DNA of 56,763 bases from Candidatus Gastranaerophilales bacterium (GCA_944326545.1 CALVEH010000011.1:1-56763), one strand, 5' to 3'. Counted from the stretch's first letter, positions 35,478-44,648 are shown. The notes: generated by a model not told the origin, from the sequence alone. Numbers and translations are program-made.

Positions 35478-36524
35478 ATGGAATATAAAACACCTCTTTT
35501 AACAATCAACGATCCGGAAAATTTGCATTTGTGTTTTTCTTTGGACGAAAACATATATGCCCTTAATGCTCAAAATATCCTTGAGGTTACTTCCTTGCCA
35601 ATGTTAAACGAACCTCAAAAATTGCCTGAGTACATTGTTGGGATATTAAACTACAATGATTTGTTTATAAAGGTTGTTGATATAAGAAAGATTTTTGCTC
35701 TGCCTCAAAAAAAATATGAGCTTAACAACAAAATTATTATTCTCAAAGGTGATGAGTCTTTGATTGCGATAATTGTTGATGAGGTAACTGACTTTTTCAC
35801 AGCTTTGCCCTCTAAAATACAAAGGGTTATGGGTGAGAATTTTAACAACATTACAAGAACTTTTTACAAGCTTGATGATAATGTTATTAATATAATTGAC
35901 ATAATAAACCTTGAAAAAGTTATTAAAAAAGCACAATTTAACGAAAATACAACTCATTATGCAAACTTGTTCCCCGATGATGAAGAATCTGTTTGCATAT
36001 TAAATAAGCGCAAAAATGAGATTGCATCTATTCCGAATATGAATCTGGATGCTAATGTCTATGGAAAAGACCAGTATGTTATATTCAAACTTGCTAAACA
36101 TACTTATTGCATATATTCTTTGTTTGTTAAAGAGTTGATTAACATAAAAAGTTATCCTATTACAAAAATACCTTATACTCCTGATTTTATAATGGGGATT
36201 ATCAACTTAAAGGGAAGTTTTTACACCGTTGTCGATTTGAAAAAATTCATAGGTTTTGATGCTGATGAATCGGATGAGAGTGAAACAAAAACGGAAGGTA
36301 AGGTTATTGTTATTGAATCATCTGAGTTAAAGCTTGCTTTGTACGTTGATGATATTGTTAACATTATCAATATTGCAAAGGAATGTATTGTGTATAAAAA
36401 TGAGCTTAATCTCGATAATCTGTTTATAAACGCAGAAGCCTACATAGATAATAACGTCTATAATATGTTGAATATTGATAAATTGATAAACGATCAAAGA
36501 TTGTATATAGATAGTGCAAATTAA
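35478..36524 (+). CDS. Double CheW-domain coupling protein
   Basis: 348 residues with two CheW-like domains. The first spans about 12-150 (CFSLDENIYALNAQNILEV, YIVGILNYNDLFIKVVDI) and the second about 195-345 (YVIFKLAKHTYCIYSLFVKEL, DFIMGIINLKGSFYTVVDL). CheW couples transducers to CheA; two linked copies could bridge neighbouring core complexes. It has no receiver domain, so it is not CheV. It is divergent from the transducer gene with a 108-bp shared upstream region. AAGGAA precedes the ATG. Confidence 0.88.
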   Translation: MEYKTPLLTINDPENLHLCFSLDENIYALNAQNILEVTSLPMLNEPQKLPEYIVGILNYNDLFIKVVDIRKIFALPQKKYELNNKIIILKGDESLIAIIVDEVTDFFTALPSKIQRVMGENFNNITRTFYKLDDNVINIIDIINLEKVIKKAQFNENTTHYANLFPDDEESVCILNKRKNEIASIPNMNLDANVYGKDQYVIFKLAKHTYCIYSLFVKELINIKSYPITKIPYTPDFIMGIINLKGSFYTVVDLKKFIGFDADESDESETKTEGKVIVIESSELKLALYVDDIVNIINIAKECIVYKNELNLDNLFINAEAYIDNNVYNMLNIDKLINDQRLYIDSAN

Positions 36525-36554
36525 TAAAAAAAACCGTCGGTAAAGTATCGACGG
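36525..36554. terminator. Hairpin after the double CheW gene
   Basis: CCGTCG pairs with CGACGG (36534-36539 with 36549-36554). The A-run lies before the stem and no T-run follows, so the classic terminator signature is on the minus strand although the gene just ended is on the plus strand. It may act as a 3'-end barrier or stop antisense transcription towards the chemosensory genes. Confidence 0.5.
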
Positions 36555-36699
36555 CCATAAAGTAAACAGTTTACGAGTGAGAGTGGAATATGCACAATGT
36601 TTATATTATTAAATCGTTTAGTATTTAAAAACTCCCCAATTGTATAAATATGATTATTATTTAGGCTATAATTTTAGTGTAAATAATAACGGAGAGAAT

Positions 36700-38871
36700 A
36701 TGTTGTTTTTTATATCATTGATAATGGTAGCGATATCTTCATATATGATATCTTGTGCAATGTCGCCCAAGACAGAGACAAATAGGTGCTACGGCCCTGC
36801 CCCATTGTTGTATATGTTGTTAACAATGTTTTCTCAAGTTGTTTTAACAATGGAAATTTTGTCATTGTATAAAGCGATAAATGAAGTTAACGTACTGATA
36901 TTTAATGTTTTGTTTTTAATTGCAGGTACAGTATTGTGGAATAAAAAATCAAGACCTTTGTACATTCCTCAAATTAAAACAAAATTTGCTCAAATATGGA
37001 CAGCTCTTAAAAAAGATAAAATCTTAATGATAATGGGCTTTGGGTTTGCATTTTTAATGCTGACTGTGGTTCTGCTTGATTTGTTTATGCCTGTTACAGG
37101 CGGAGATGCTCTAACATACCACTTAAACAGAGCCTCATACTGGTTGCATCAAGGGAGTTTGAATCATTTTGCAATCTCAGATGACAGAAACCTGGTAATG
37201 CCGATAAATTCAGAGATATTGTATTTGTGGAATTTATTGTTTTTCAAAAATGATATAGGCTTGTATTTCATATCATTTATCGGATATTTGACATCAATAT
37301 TTTGCATTTACAATATATTGGAATATTTTCACTTCAGCAGAAGAAGAATCCTGTGGAGTATATTTATCCTAAGCTCATTTGCATCAGTAATAGTAGAGTT
37401 ATCAAGTATAGAAACAGATGTATTAATAGCAGGATTGGTGCTAAGTTCAATAACATTATTTTTGCATTCAATAAAGGAAAAAAACACGGTGATGATATTT
37501 TATTCATCATTGGCGTATGCGTTGGCAATGGGTACAAAGTCCCCTGCGGTAATAGCGTTTCCGGCAGCATTTTTGTTGATAAGTTATTTTGCATACAGAG
37601 CAGATAAAAAAGAATTTTATAAGCCGTTAATGGCGTATGTATTGTTTTTGATAATAAACTTTGCAATATTTTCAAGTTATAACTATGTATTAAATTACAT
37701 AGATTACGGAAACGCATTAGGAAGTGAATCAGCGAGAGCAGTACACGGATTTAGAGGCGGAATAAAAGCCTTTGTAGGAAATTTTATCAGATACATATTT
37801 ATGTTGTTTGATTTTTCAGGATTCAGATACAGTGAATATGTAGGCGAATACATATTAAAAGCGAGAGAAGCTGTATTGTCATTCTTGCACATCCCAATGG
37901 ATTTGGGTGTAGAGATGTCTGACAATAACGAGATTAATAACACACTAATTAACGTTAAAACAGGTGCAGGTATACTCGGCTTTTTGGTATTTTTGCCATC
38001 TCTTGTTATTTCATTGATATTGGGTGTTGTAAAAAATCACAGTAAAAAAATGCGTTTGATGTTTGCGTTTGGAGCAATGTTCATAATAAACCTTGTATGT
38101 ATGTCGTTTTCAATAGCATATATGGTTTATAGTGTTAGATTTTTGACATTCTTAATAGTAATATCAGCGCCTATATTAGCTGTTTCTTACATAAAGAAAA
38201 CAAATTTTATGAAACTTCTGATTCTGTTTTTTGTGGTTTCTTATCTAACTATAATCAATTGCAACATTAGCGAAAGAAACGTTAACCATGTTTGGCAGGT
38301 GATAAAAAATTCTCAAAGTCTGATGCAAGCAAGAGAACAAATCAGATGTTCTATAAATGTCGGTTATACAGGAGAGACTTCTTTTTGCTATCTGAGAGAC
38401 AGCTTTATAAAACAATTGCCTAAAGGTTCAAGGATTGCAATTTTCCCAAATTATGTTGATAAAACTTATATTTTGGATATGTTAAACAGTCACGGCTATA
38501 AAATAGATACATTGCTTCCTGAAAATGCACTTAATTATAACTATGATAAATATGATTACATAATCACAACTAAAGAAAATTATATAGTAAGTTCTGTATT
38601 ACTTAATAAAACTGAAGATATAAAACTCGATTATTACAGAGATTCGTCAGGAAATCTGCAAGTAAAAAATCCTCAATTTTATTGTCTTTATGAAAATCAA
38701 AACAGTGCTCTTTATGAACTTCCAAGAGGCAATCAAGTTGTCAAAGATTCTCAATGTTTTATTAGCGAAACTTTTTTTACCGATAAAGGCTTTTCCGCGT
38801 ATCGTGTTTATGATTTTAAAAATGAAGGCGGACGCTTGAAAAATTTTGTAAAAATCTATAAAAAACTATAA
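36700..38871 (+). CDS. Polytopic membrane protein, GT39/GT83-like, copy 1
   Basis: About 723 residues with 11-12 transmembrane helices in the first 510, then a C-terminal extracytoplasmic domain of about 210. The first outer loop has GGDALTYHLNR with Asp136, placed like the catalytic acid of C-type (lipid-linked sugar) glycosyltransferases of the ArnT/PMT kind. The assignment is by topology and this loop only. The ATG at 36700, preceded by GGAGAG, is chosen over an in-frame ATG at 36640 because the tandem copy starts there. The C-terminal domain has two conserved-looking Cys pairs. Confidence 0.72.
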   Translation: MLFFISLIMVAISSYMISCAMSPKTETNRCYGPAPLLYMLLTMFSQVVLTMEILSLYKAINEVNVLIFNVLFLIAGTVLWNKKSRPLYIPQIKTKFAQIWTALKKDKILMIMGFGFAFLMLTVVLLDLFMPVTGGDALTYHLNRASYWLHQGSLNHFAISDDRNLVMPINSEILYLWNLLFFKNDIGLYFISFIGYLTSIFCIYNILEYFHFSRRRILWSIFILSSFASVIVELSSIETDVLIAGLVLSSITLFLHSIKEKNTVMIFYSSLAYALAMGTKSPAVIAFPAAFLLISYFAYRADKKEFYKPLMAYVLFLIINFAIFSSYNYVLNYIDYGNALGSESARAVHGFRGGIKAFVGNFIRYIFMLFDFSGFRYSEYVGEYILKAREAVLSFLHIPMDLGVEMSDNNEINNTLINVKTGAGILGFLVFLPSLVISLILGVVKNHSKKMRLMFAFGAMFIINLVCMSFSIAYMVYSVRFLTFLIVISAPILAVSYIKKTNFMKLLILFFVVSYLTIINCNISERNVNHVWQVIKNSQSLMQAREQIRCSINVGYTGETSFCYLRDSFIKQLPKGSRIAIFPNYVDKTYILDMLNSHGYKIDTLLPENALNYNYDKYDYIITTKENYIVSSVLLNKTEDIKLDYYRDSSGNLQVKNPQFYCLYENQNSALYELPRGNQVVKDSQCFISETFFTDKGFSAYRVYDFKNEGGRLKNFVKIYKKL

Positions 38872-38923
38872 AAAATAATGTTGTTATATAATTAGTAAAG
38901 GTAAATAGTAACGGAGAGAGAAT

Positions 38924-41110
38924 ATGTTGTTTTTTATATCATTGATAATGGTAGTGATATCTTCATATATGATATCTTGTGCAATGTCGCCTAAGACAGA
39001 GACAAATAGGTGCTACGGCCCTGCCCCCTTGTTGTATGTGTTGTTAACAATGTTTTCTCAAGTTGTTTTAACAATGGAAATTTTGTCTTTGTTTAAAGCA
39101 ATAAATGAAGTTAACGTACTGATATTTAATGTTTTGTTTTTAATTGCAGGTACAGTATTGTGGAATAAAAAATCAAGACCTTTGTACATTCCTCAAATTA
39201 AAACAAAATTTGCTCAAATATGGACAGCTCTTAAAAAAGATAAAATCTTAATGATAATGGGCTTTGGGTTTGCATTTTTAATGCTGACTGTGGTTCTGCT
39301 TGATTTGTTTATGCCTGTTACAGGCGGAGATGCTCTAACATACCACTTAAACAGAGCCTCATACTGGTTGCATCAAGGGAGTTTGAATCATTTTGCAATC
39401 TCAGATGACAGAAACCTGGTAATGCCGATAAATTCAGAGATATTGTATTTGTGGAATTTATTGTTTTTCAAAAATGATATAGGCTTGTATTTCATATCAT
39501 TTATCGGATATTTGACATCAATATTTTGCATTTACAATATATTGGAATATTTTCACTTCAGCAGAAGAAGAATCCTGTGGAGTATATTTATCCTAAGCTC
39601 ATTTGCATCAGTAATAGTAGAGTTATCAAGTATAGAAACAGATGTATTAATAGCAGGATTGGTGCTAAGTTCAATAACATTATTTTTGCATTCAATAAAG
39701 GAAAAAAACACGGTGATGATATTTTATTCATCATTGGCGTATGCGTTGGCAATGGGTACAAAGTCCCCTGCGGTAATAGCGTTTCCGGCAGCATTTTTGT
39801 TGATAAGTTATTTTGCATACAGAGCAGATAAAAAAGAATTTTATAAGCCGTTAATGGCGTATGTATTGTTTTTGATAATAAACTTTGCAATATTTTCAAG
39901 TTATAACTATGTATTAAATTACATAGATTACGGAAACGCATTAGGAAGTGAATCAGCGAGAGCAGTACACGGATTTAGAGGCGGAATAAAAGCCTTTGTA
40001 GGAAATTTTATCAGATACATATTTATGTTGTTTGATTTTTCAGGATTCAGATACAGTGAATATGTAGGCGAATACATATTAAAAGCGAGAGAAGCTGTAT
40101 TGTCATTCTTGCACATCCCAATGGATTTGGGTGTAGAGATGTCTGACAATAACGAGATTAATAACACACTAATTAACGTTAAAACAGGTGCAGGTATACT
40201 CGGCTTTTTGGTATTTTTGCCATCTCTTGTTATTTCATTGATATTGGGTGTTGTAAAAAATCACAGTAAAAAAATGCGTTTGATGTTTGCGTTTGGTGCA
40301 ATGTTCATAATAAACCTTGTATGTATGTCATTTTCGATAGCATATATGGTTTATAGTGTGAGATTTTTGACATTCTTAATAGTAATATCTGCCCCGATAT
40401 TGGCTATATCTTACATAAAAAAGACAAATATTGTAAAATTACTAATTCTGTTTTTTGTGATGTCTTATTTTATGATAATAAGTGTTAACCTTTCAGGTAG
40501 AAATTTCTATGATGTTTTCTTAACGATACTAAAAACACCTACTTTGTCTCATGCCAGAGAACATATAAGATGTGCTTTGTATGTAGGTTTTGATGGTAAG
40601 AATGCATATTGCTATATGAGAGATTACATACAAAGACTTCCTAAGGGAACTAAGATTGCTTTAATTCCAGATGCAACAGACAATACTTATATTTTGGATA
40701 TGTTAAATAGCCACGGATACAAAATAGATACGTTGCTTCCGGAAAATGTACCTAATTATAAATATGATGATTACGATTATGTAATGACAACTAAACAGTT
40801 GATAATAAGTACTGTTCTTTTAAAAGAGACAAAAGATATTAAAACAGAATATAAACTTTCTAAAGACGGAAATGCTTATTATCCTCAATACAGACCATTT
40901 TCTTGCGTTTATGAAAAACATAGAGGCGGATTTTATACAAGTGATAATCCGTCAAAAGGTGATGTTGTTATGGATTCAAGATGTTATATTGACCACAACT
41001 TCTTTGAGCCAAAAGGTTTTTCTATAGCTCAGATATACGAATTCCAATCAGAAAATATTCGATATCAGGCTTATGTGACAATATATAAAAATAATAAGCT
41101 TAAAAATTGA
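38924..41110 (+). CDS. Polytopic membrane protein, GT39/GT83-like, copy 2
   Basis: 728 residues, tandem paralogue of the gene upstream. The membrane part (residues about 61-494) is identical in protein sequence to copy 1, whereas the C-terminal extracytoplasmic domain (from about 500) differs at roughly half of positions. The same GGAGAG-type ribosome-binding site and similar leader precede it, with a TATAAT at about 38887-38892, so it may have its own promoter. Its stop codon TGA lies inside the -35 box of the riboswitch promoter. Like copy 1, it probably transfers a sugar or similar group outside the membrane; the donor is unknown. Confidence 0.72.
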   Translation: MLFFISLIMVVISSYMISCAMSPKTETNRCYGPAPLLYVLLTMFSQVVLTMEILSLFKAINEVNVLIFNVLFLIAGTVLWNKKSRPLYIPQIKTKFAQIWTALKKDKILMIMGFGFAFLMLTVVLLDLFMPVTGGDALTYHLNRASYWLHQGSLNHFAISDDRNLVMPINSEILYLWNLLFFKNDIGLYFISFIGYLTSIFCIYNILEYFHFSRRRILWSIFILSSFASVIVELSSIETDVLIAGLVLSSITLFLHSIKEKNTVMIFYSSLAYALAMGTKSPAVIAFPAAFLLISYFAYRADKKEFYKPLMAYVLFLIINFAIFSSYNYVLNYIDYGNALGSESARAVHGFRGGIKAFVGNFIRYIFMLFDFSGFRYSEYVGEYILKAREAVLSFLHIPMDLGVEMSDNNEINNTLINVKTGAGILGFLVFLPSLVISLILGVVKNHSKKMRLMFAFGAMFIINLVCMSFSIAYMVYSVRFLTFLIVISAPILAISYIKKTNIVKLLILFFVMSYFMIISVNLSGRNFYDVFLTILKTPTLSHAREHIRCALYVGFDGKNAYCYMRDYIQRLPKGTKIALIPDATDNTYILDMLNSHGYKIDTLLPENVPNYKYDDYDYVMTTKQLIISTVLLKETKDIKTEYKLSKDGNAYYPQYRPFSCVYEKHRGGFYTSDNPSKGDVVMDSRCYIDHNFFEPKGFSIAQIYEFQSENIRYQAYVTIYKNNKLKN
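39101..40296 (+). repeat. 1.2-kb block identical to 36877-38072
   Basis: At a constant offset of 2224 bp, I found no difference by eye between 36877-38072 and 39101-40296, including silent positions. Upstream differences begin at 36876 (G versus A) and downstream at 38073 (A versus T). Just beyond the downstream edge the two genes still encode the same residues with silent changes, then diverge. This points to a recent duplication or gene conversion limited to the membrane domain. Confidence 0.88.
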
Positions 41111-41135
41111 CACTGTTTTTTGTCAAAAGTAGAAT
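41107..41135 (+). promoter_or_regulatory. Strong sigma70 promoter of the cobalamin riboswitch operon
   Basis: A consensus TTGACA (41107-41112), a 17-bp spacer, then TAGAAT (41130-41135). It predicts transcription start at about 41142, the first base or so of the riboswitch fold. It overlaps the stop codon of the upstream gene. Confidence 0.8.
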
Positions 41136-41140
41136 TGATT

Positions 41141-41253
41141 AAAGAGGGAACGAGGTGAAAGTCCTCGGCTGAGCCGCAACCGTATAGCCGGAATACTCGC
41201 AACACTCAGGTGTTATAAAAAACCATTGCTTCGGGATTTAGGCATGGGGTTAT
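41141..41253 (+). promoter_or_regulatory. Cobalamin (B12) riboswitch aptamer, class II-like
   Basis: The conserved core is present in order: AGGGAA-CGA-GGTGAAAGTCC-TCG-GCTG, then GAGCCGCAACCGTA, then AGCCGGAATACTCGCAAC. These match the GGGAA, GGTG-AA-TCC, CCGCAAC-GT and B12-box-like elements of cobalamin aptamers. The peripheral P7-P11 arms of class I are missing: only a few bases separate CCGTA from AGCCGG, as in class II / AdoCbl-variant riboswitches. The transcript start predicted from the promoter falls at its first bases. A further stem-loop at about 41221-41252 (AACC pairing with GGTT) may carry the distal loop. Confidence 0.82.
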
Positions 41254-41280
41254 ATGATAAGTAAAACTTATAATTATATC

Positions 41281-41318
41281 CTTGTTTTCCCTTAGCATAG
41301 AGGGATTAAGAACAGGGA
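41281..41318 (+). promoter_or_regulatory. Riboswitch expression platform masking the ribosome-binding site
   Basis: CTTGTT (41281-41286) can pair with AACAGG (41311-41316), and CCCT (41289-41292) with AGGG (41301-41304). The 3' arm covers part of the AGGGA at 41314-41318, which sits 9 nt before the ATG at 41328. There is no T-run, so control is most likely at translation initiation. Confidence 0.6.
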
Positions 41319-41327
41319 TAATTTTTT

Positions 41328-42035
41328 ATGGCTCCAACACTTTCCAGAGCATCAAACAATAGAATAGGTACTTGTCCGCACGGTTTACCTTTAGGTGCTT
41401 GCCCTATTTGTAACGGAATGGGCGGAGGCGGAAGTGTTAAAAAAGACAACAAGCCAAAAGAAATGTCGTGGAATGAGTGTTATGCTATCGGACAAATGCT
41501 TAAGGCACAAAAGTTAGCAAGACAGCATACTCAGCAGATGTTTGCTAATCAAACATTACAGGCTCACTTAAATAACTTGCAAACACAAATTAATGCAATG
41601 AAACTTGCTGTCCTAAATTCTTCTTTGCCAAAGCCTGTGGCTAATGCAGTCGTTTTTGTTTTAGATTCTGTCGTTATGCCTGTGGCAAAAGCTATACAAA
41701 CAGTTACTAATGCATTACAAACAGTGGTTAATAATTTATCTAAGGTTGTTGACTCTGTTAAACAAAAAATTGTTGATATTGCAGATAAACTGACTGCTGT
41801 TTTTGGAGAAGCTAAAGCATTTGTTGAAAAGAAAATATCTGACAAACTAAAAGATGTTAAAAAGAAATTGTTTAGTATCTTTGGTATTGCAGATGTTGAA
41901 AACGAAGAAGATGAAGAAATCAAAAAAATTGAAGAAGAAAGATTAATACACGAAGAAAATACTACACAAGAAACTATTTTCCAAACAAAGCAAATTCCCC
42001 AACAAAATAACGAAAAACAAGAAAGTGAAGACTAA
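41328..42035 (+). CDS. Zinc-ribbon-like protein under cobalamin riboswitch control
   Basis: 235 residues. The N-terminus has a CPHGLPLGACPICNGMGGGG motif (residues 14-33), a CxH...CxxC set that could bind zinc, with a Gly-rich tail. A helical region (about 45-95) and a long amphipathic stretch rich in Val, Ala and Lys (about 100-190) follow, then an acidic Gln/Glu-rich C-terminus. No transmembrane helix is strong. I do not recognise a named family. It is not a transporter, cobalamin synthesis enzyme or B12-dependent enzyme. The stop is 3 nt before the next start. Confidence 0.75.
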   Translation: MAPTLSRASNNRIGTCPHGLPLGACPICNGMGGGGSVKKDNKPKEMSWNECYAIGQMLKAQKLARQHTQQMFANQTLQAHLNNLQTQINAMKLAVLNSSLPKPVANAVVFVLDSVVMPVAKAIQTVTNALQTVVNNLSKVVDSVKQKIVDIADKLTAVFGEAKAFVEKKISDKLKDVKKKLFSIFGIADVENEEDEEIKKIEEERLIHEENTTQETIFQTKQIPQQNNEKQESED

Positions 42036-42038
42036 TTA

Positions 42039-43595
42039 ATGAGTTATATAAAGCCATACCAAGATTTAGAAACCCAAAAACAATACAGAAACCAAACTCA
42101 AACTCAAAAAAAGAATATATCCGAGTTAAAAGAGGGTGTTGTTGTAAATAACTTGATAAAAGATAAAGAAATGTATTCTGCATCTTTATGTACTGATATT
42201 AATAATATGTACGACAATCTTGTTATACCTGATAAAACAACAATCCCTGATACTTTTGAAAACAGAGAATACAAAAAAAGTAAACAAGATTCTCCCAATC
42301 GTTCTTTAGTACCTCTTTTGGCAACGACAGTAGGTGTGTTTGCTTTGTTGGCCGGTTCTATGTTTGGATTGAGAAAAGCTGCCGATATTAAGAAAAATCT
42401 AAAACCTTGGCAAACTTTGCAAGAGGTTACAAAGCACGTTTCTGTTAATGATGAACCTCATCTTGCAATGTTGTTAATGATTAGAGATCCAAATTACCGA
42501 AATGTTATGGGGGCTTTGGGCGTTTTTGTTTTAAGCTCTATAGGTTTTGTTGCTAAAAATTATGTAGATGGTGTAAAAGAAATTTGGGTCAGAAAAAAAC
42601 AAGCTGATGTTCAAAGAGATTTGCAAGAAAGTTTGATAGAAGTTGAAACAAAAAGTTTTTCAGGCAAAATGCAAATTTTAAGAAATATGCTTGCAGAAAA
42701 AGCTAAAGAACTTAATTCTGTTTTACATAAAAATAATATTGGTAATGAAAATACAACTTTTAAAAAATTTATTTCTTTTAAAAATTCTCAAAATGCTGCA
42801 TCAGAAGTGAATGCAAAGGAAAGAAGAAATAATTTGCTTGCTGCTATAGGTGTTGGGGTTAGCACTGTTGCTATTTCAATACTCGGGTATCTTTCTTTGA
42901 AAAACTTGCACGTAGCTGCTAAAACTTGTGAAGATATTGCCTCACAAAGCTTAAAAGAGTACGGGCGCAAATTTTCTGAAATAAAAGAGCCTTCTCAAGG
43001 TGTGTTAGAAAAACTCAAAAACAGAATTGTATCTTTAAACCTTAATAAAGAAGAAATGGAAGAATTTTTTGCAAATCTAAAAAATCTTCCAAAAGGTGAA
43101 TATACTTCCTTTAATGGTGATAAGTACGATAGTTACAAAGATTACGTTACAAGAGAAGTAGAAAAACTTACGGATGAAGGCGCAGAAGCTATTGCAGGTA
43201 AACCGTCTAACAAGCCGGTTTTGTTTTCATACACCGGAGATTTATGTTCTCACTTGTACAATATGATTGTTAACCCTCACAGCCCGTTACTAAAAATGGT
43301 TTTTGGCGGTATGGCAGCAGTTACAACTGTTGGTTATGTTGGTGCCAAAACGGTAGAAGCTGTTAAAGAGGTTGAAGTAATCAAAGAAAATGCTAAAATA
43401 GAGTTAGATTTGCAAAAACGTTTGGTCGGGGTAGAACTCAAGAATTTTGAAACCAAAAAAAGGAGCGTAATTGAGCCTTTGATGGATGAATTTAGAGTTC
43501 AAGCGATGCATGGTAAAGATAAAGCAGAGCTAAAAACAAGAGCGGAAAATATTCTGTATGAGATAAAAAACGGTCCTCCGTTTGTATATTCATAA
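42039..43595 (+). CDS. Large membrane-anchored coiled protein of unknown function
   Basis: 518 residues. A soluble Gln/Asn-rich N-terminus (1-90) precedes a hydrophobic helix (LVPLLATTVGVFALLAGSMFG, about 89-109). Two or three further hydrophobic segments follow (about 156-173, 268-286, 425-442), with long charged helices between them. Near-repeated pieces are visible: VKEIWVRKKQADVQRDLQESLIEVETKSF and VKEVEVIKENAKIELDLQKRLVGVELKNF suggest an internal duplication of one membrane-plus-helix unit. The function is unknown. It is second in the riboswitch operon, with a 3-nt gap from the first gene. Confidence 0.72.
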   Translation: MSYIKPYQDLETQKQYRNQTQTQKKNISELKEGVVVNNLIKDKEMYSASLCTDINNMYDNLVIPDKTTIPDTFENREYKKSKQDSPNRSLVPLLATTVGVFALLAGSMFGLRKAADIKKNLKPWQTLQEVTKHVSVNDEPHLAMLLMIRDPNYRNVMGALGVFVLSSIGFVAKNYVDGVKEIWVRKKQADVQRDLQESLIEVETKSFSGKMQILRNMLAEKAKELNSVLHKNNIGNENTTFKKFISFKNSQNAASEVNAKERRNNLLAAIGVGVSTVAISILGYLSLKNLHVAAKTCEDIASQSLKEYGRKFSEIKEPSQGVLEKLKNRIVSLNLNKEEMEEFFANLKNLPKGEYTSFNGDKYDSYKDYVTREVEKLTDEGAEAIAGKPSNKPVLFSYTGDLCSHLYNMIVNPHSPLLKMVFGGMAAVTTVGYVGAKTVEAVKEVEVIKENAKIELDLQKRLVGVELKNFETKKRSVIEPLMDEFRVQAMHGKDKAELKTRAENILYEIKNGPPFVYS

Positions 43596-43607
43596 GGAGA
43601 CTCTTTT

Positions 43608-44162
43608 ATGTTTGTTCAGTCTGTTACTTTTAATCAATTTTATACAGGTGCAATTAAACCTGTTGCAAAAAATACTGATGAAAAAAATTCTTGTGAGTTG
43701 GTTGATGCCTTTGTAAAGTCATTTATTTTGCCAGATGAAAAAGTTAATTATTCTCGTTTTGATGAAAAATTAGCATCTAAGATATCTTCATACAAAGAAG
43801 ATGCTATCAATCCTGTAGTTGATATGTTGTCAAAAACTAACAATGAAAAAGAAATAACAGCAGGGCTGTATTTGTTAAACAGAATAATTGACGCAGGTGC
43901 AAAAAATGTGGGAGATACTTATCCTGTGATTTCTCGTTTTAATTATTCAAAATCTCACAATGTTCAGGTTATGTTGGCGGGAATTTATCGTAAAACTTTA
44001 GTTCCTGACGCATTTGGTCCTTTGATGACAATGTTTTTGAAAAATTCTCAAAACCCTGTGCAAATACCTTTTGACCCTAATGAAGAGGTTGGTGGGGCAA
44101 TTCTTGAATATTTGAGAAATAAAAACTCTGTAAATAATTATTCAAATATCTTAAAAAACTGA
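43608..44162 (+). CDS. Hypothetical helical-repeat protein
   Basis: 184 residues, soluble and mostly helical, with a HEAT-like rhythm (AINPVVDMLSKTNNEKEITAGLYLLNRIID and NVQVMLAGIYRKTLVPDAFGPLMTMFL). The N-terminus MFVQSVTFNQFYTGAIKP recalls the short amphipathic leader seen on other lineage-specific proteins here. AAGGAG gives a strong start, 12 bp after the previous gene. The function is unknown; it is part of the riboswitch operon. Confidence 0.65.
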   Translation: MFVQSVTFNQFYTGAIKPVAKNTDEKNSCELVDAFVKSFILPDEKVNYSRFDEKLASKISSYKEDAINPVVDMLSKTNNEKEITAGLYLLNRIIDAGAKNVGDTYPVISRFNYSKSHNVQVMLAGIYRKTLVPDAFGPLMTMFLKNSQNPVQIPFDPNEEVGGAILEYLRNKNSVNNYSNILKN

Positions 44163-44210
44163 CAAAAATTTTTTTATTAATGTTTTTACGCTTAAAAAGG
44201 TAAATAGTCG

Positions 44211-44648
44211 ATGATTGATAAAACAAATAATGTTTCTTTTAAAGGCATATATTATGTTCCTTCCATAAAATATTTAAGCGATAAAAACAAAGAAAAAGTT
44301 CAGGATTTTATTTACGCAGCTAATAGCCATTTTCCTGATAATGATATTTTTTTAAGCTCAGATGAATCAGGTCAGGTGTATATGAGAGCTCAAAAGGCTA
44401 ACCCATTGCACAAGTTGGCTGATACTGAAATTGCCGCAAAGATGAATATGACTTTGCCTCAGCTTGTTGATTTGATAAATTTAACGTCTGCTTTGCAATC
44501 AGCACATAACAAAGTTTGGAATATAAAGGAACCTTTTGTACTTGATGCAACAAAAAACATAGATGAAATGGATTCAATGGATTTAACTTTTCAGTTTTGT
44601 AGGACAATAGATTTGTTTAACAAAACACACAAGGATTTAGAAAATTAA
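44211..44648 (+). CDS. Hypothetical protein with NVSFKG N-terminus
   Basis: 145 residues. The opening MIDKTNNVSFKGIYYVP carries the NVSFKG word that I associate with many Gastranaerophilales proteins of unknown role. The rest is helical and acidic, with one predicted beta section (NDIFLSSDESGQVYMRAQ). AAAAGG precedes the ATG. It is the last gene of the riboswitch operon, followed by a strong terminator. Confidence 0.65.
   Translation: MIDKTNNVSFKGIYYVPSIKYLSDKNKEKVQDFIYAANSHFPDNDIFLSSDESGQVYMRAQKANPLHKLADTEIAAKMNMTLPQLVDLINLTSALQSAHNKVWNIKEPFVLDATKNIDEMDSMDLTFQFCRTIDLFNKTHKDLEN

Noticed and set aside
31228..36524. Flagellar chemotaxis operon
   Set aside because: No cheR, cheB, stand-alone cheY or flagellar gene is in the window, and the CheA is a receiver hybrid of the type used for other outputs.
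37364..37717. 117-codon frame on the minus strand inside glycosyltransferase-like copy 1 (and the same in copy 2)
   Set aside because: It is an antisense shadow of the membrane protein; its presence in both copies only reflects the duplicated DNA.
41107..41125. TTGACA...TGTCAA inverted repeat read as a terminator of the upstream gene
   Set aside because: The 6-bp stem is weak, and the left arm is better explained as the -35 box of the riboswitch promoter.
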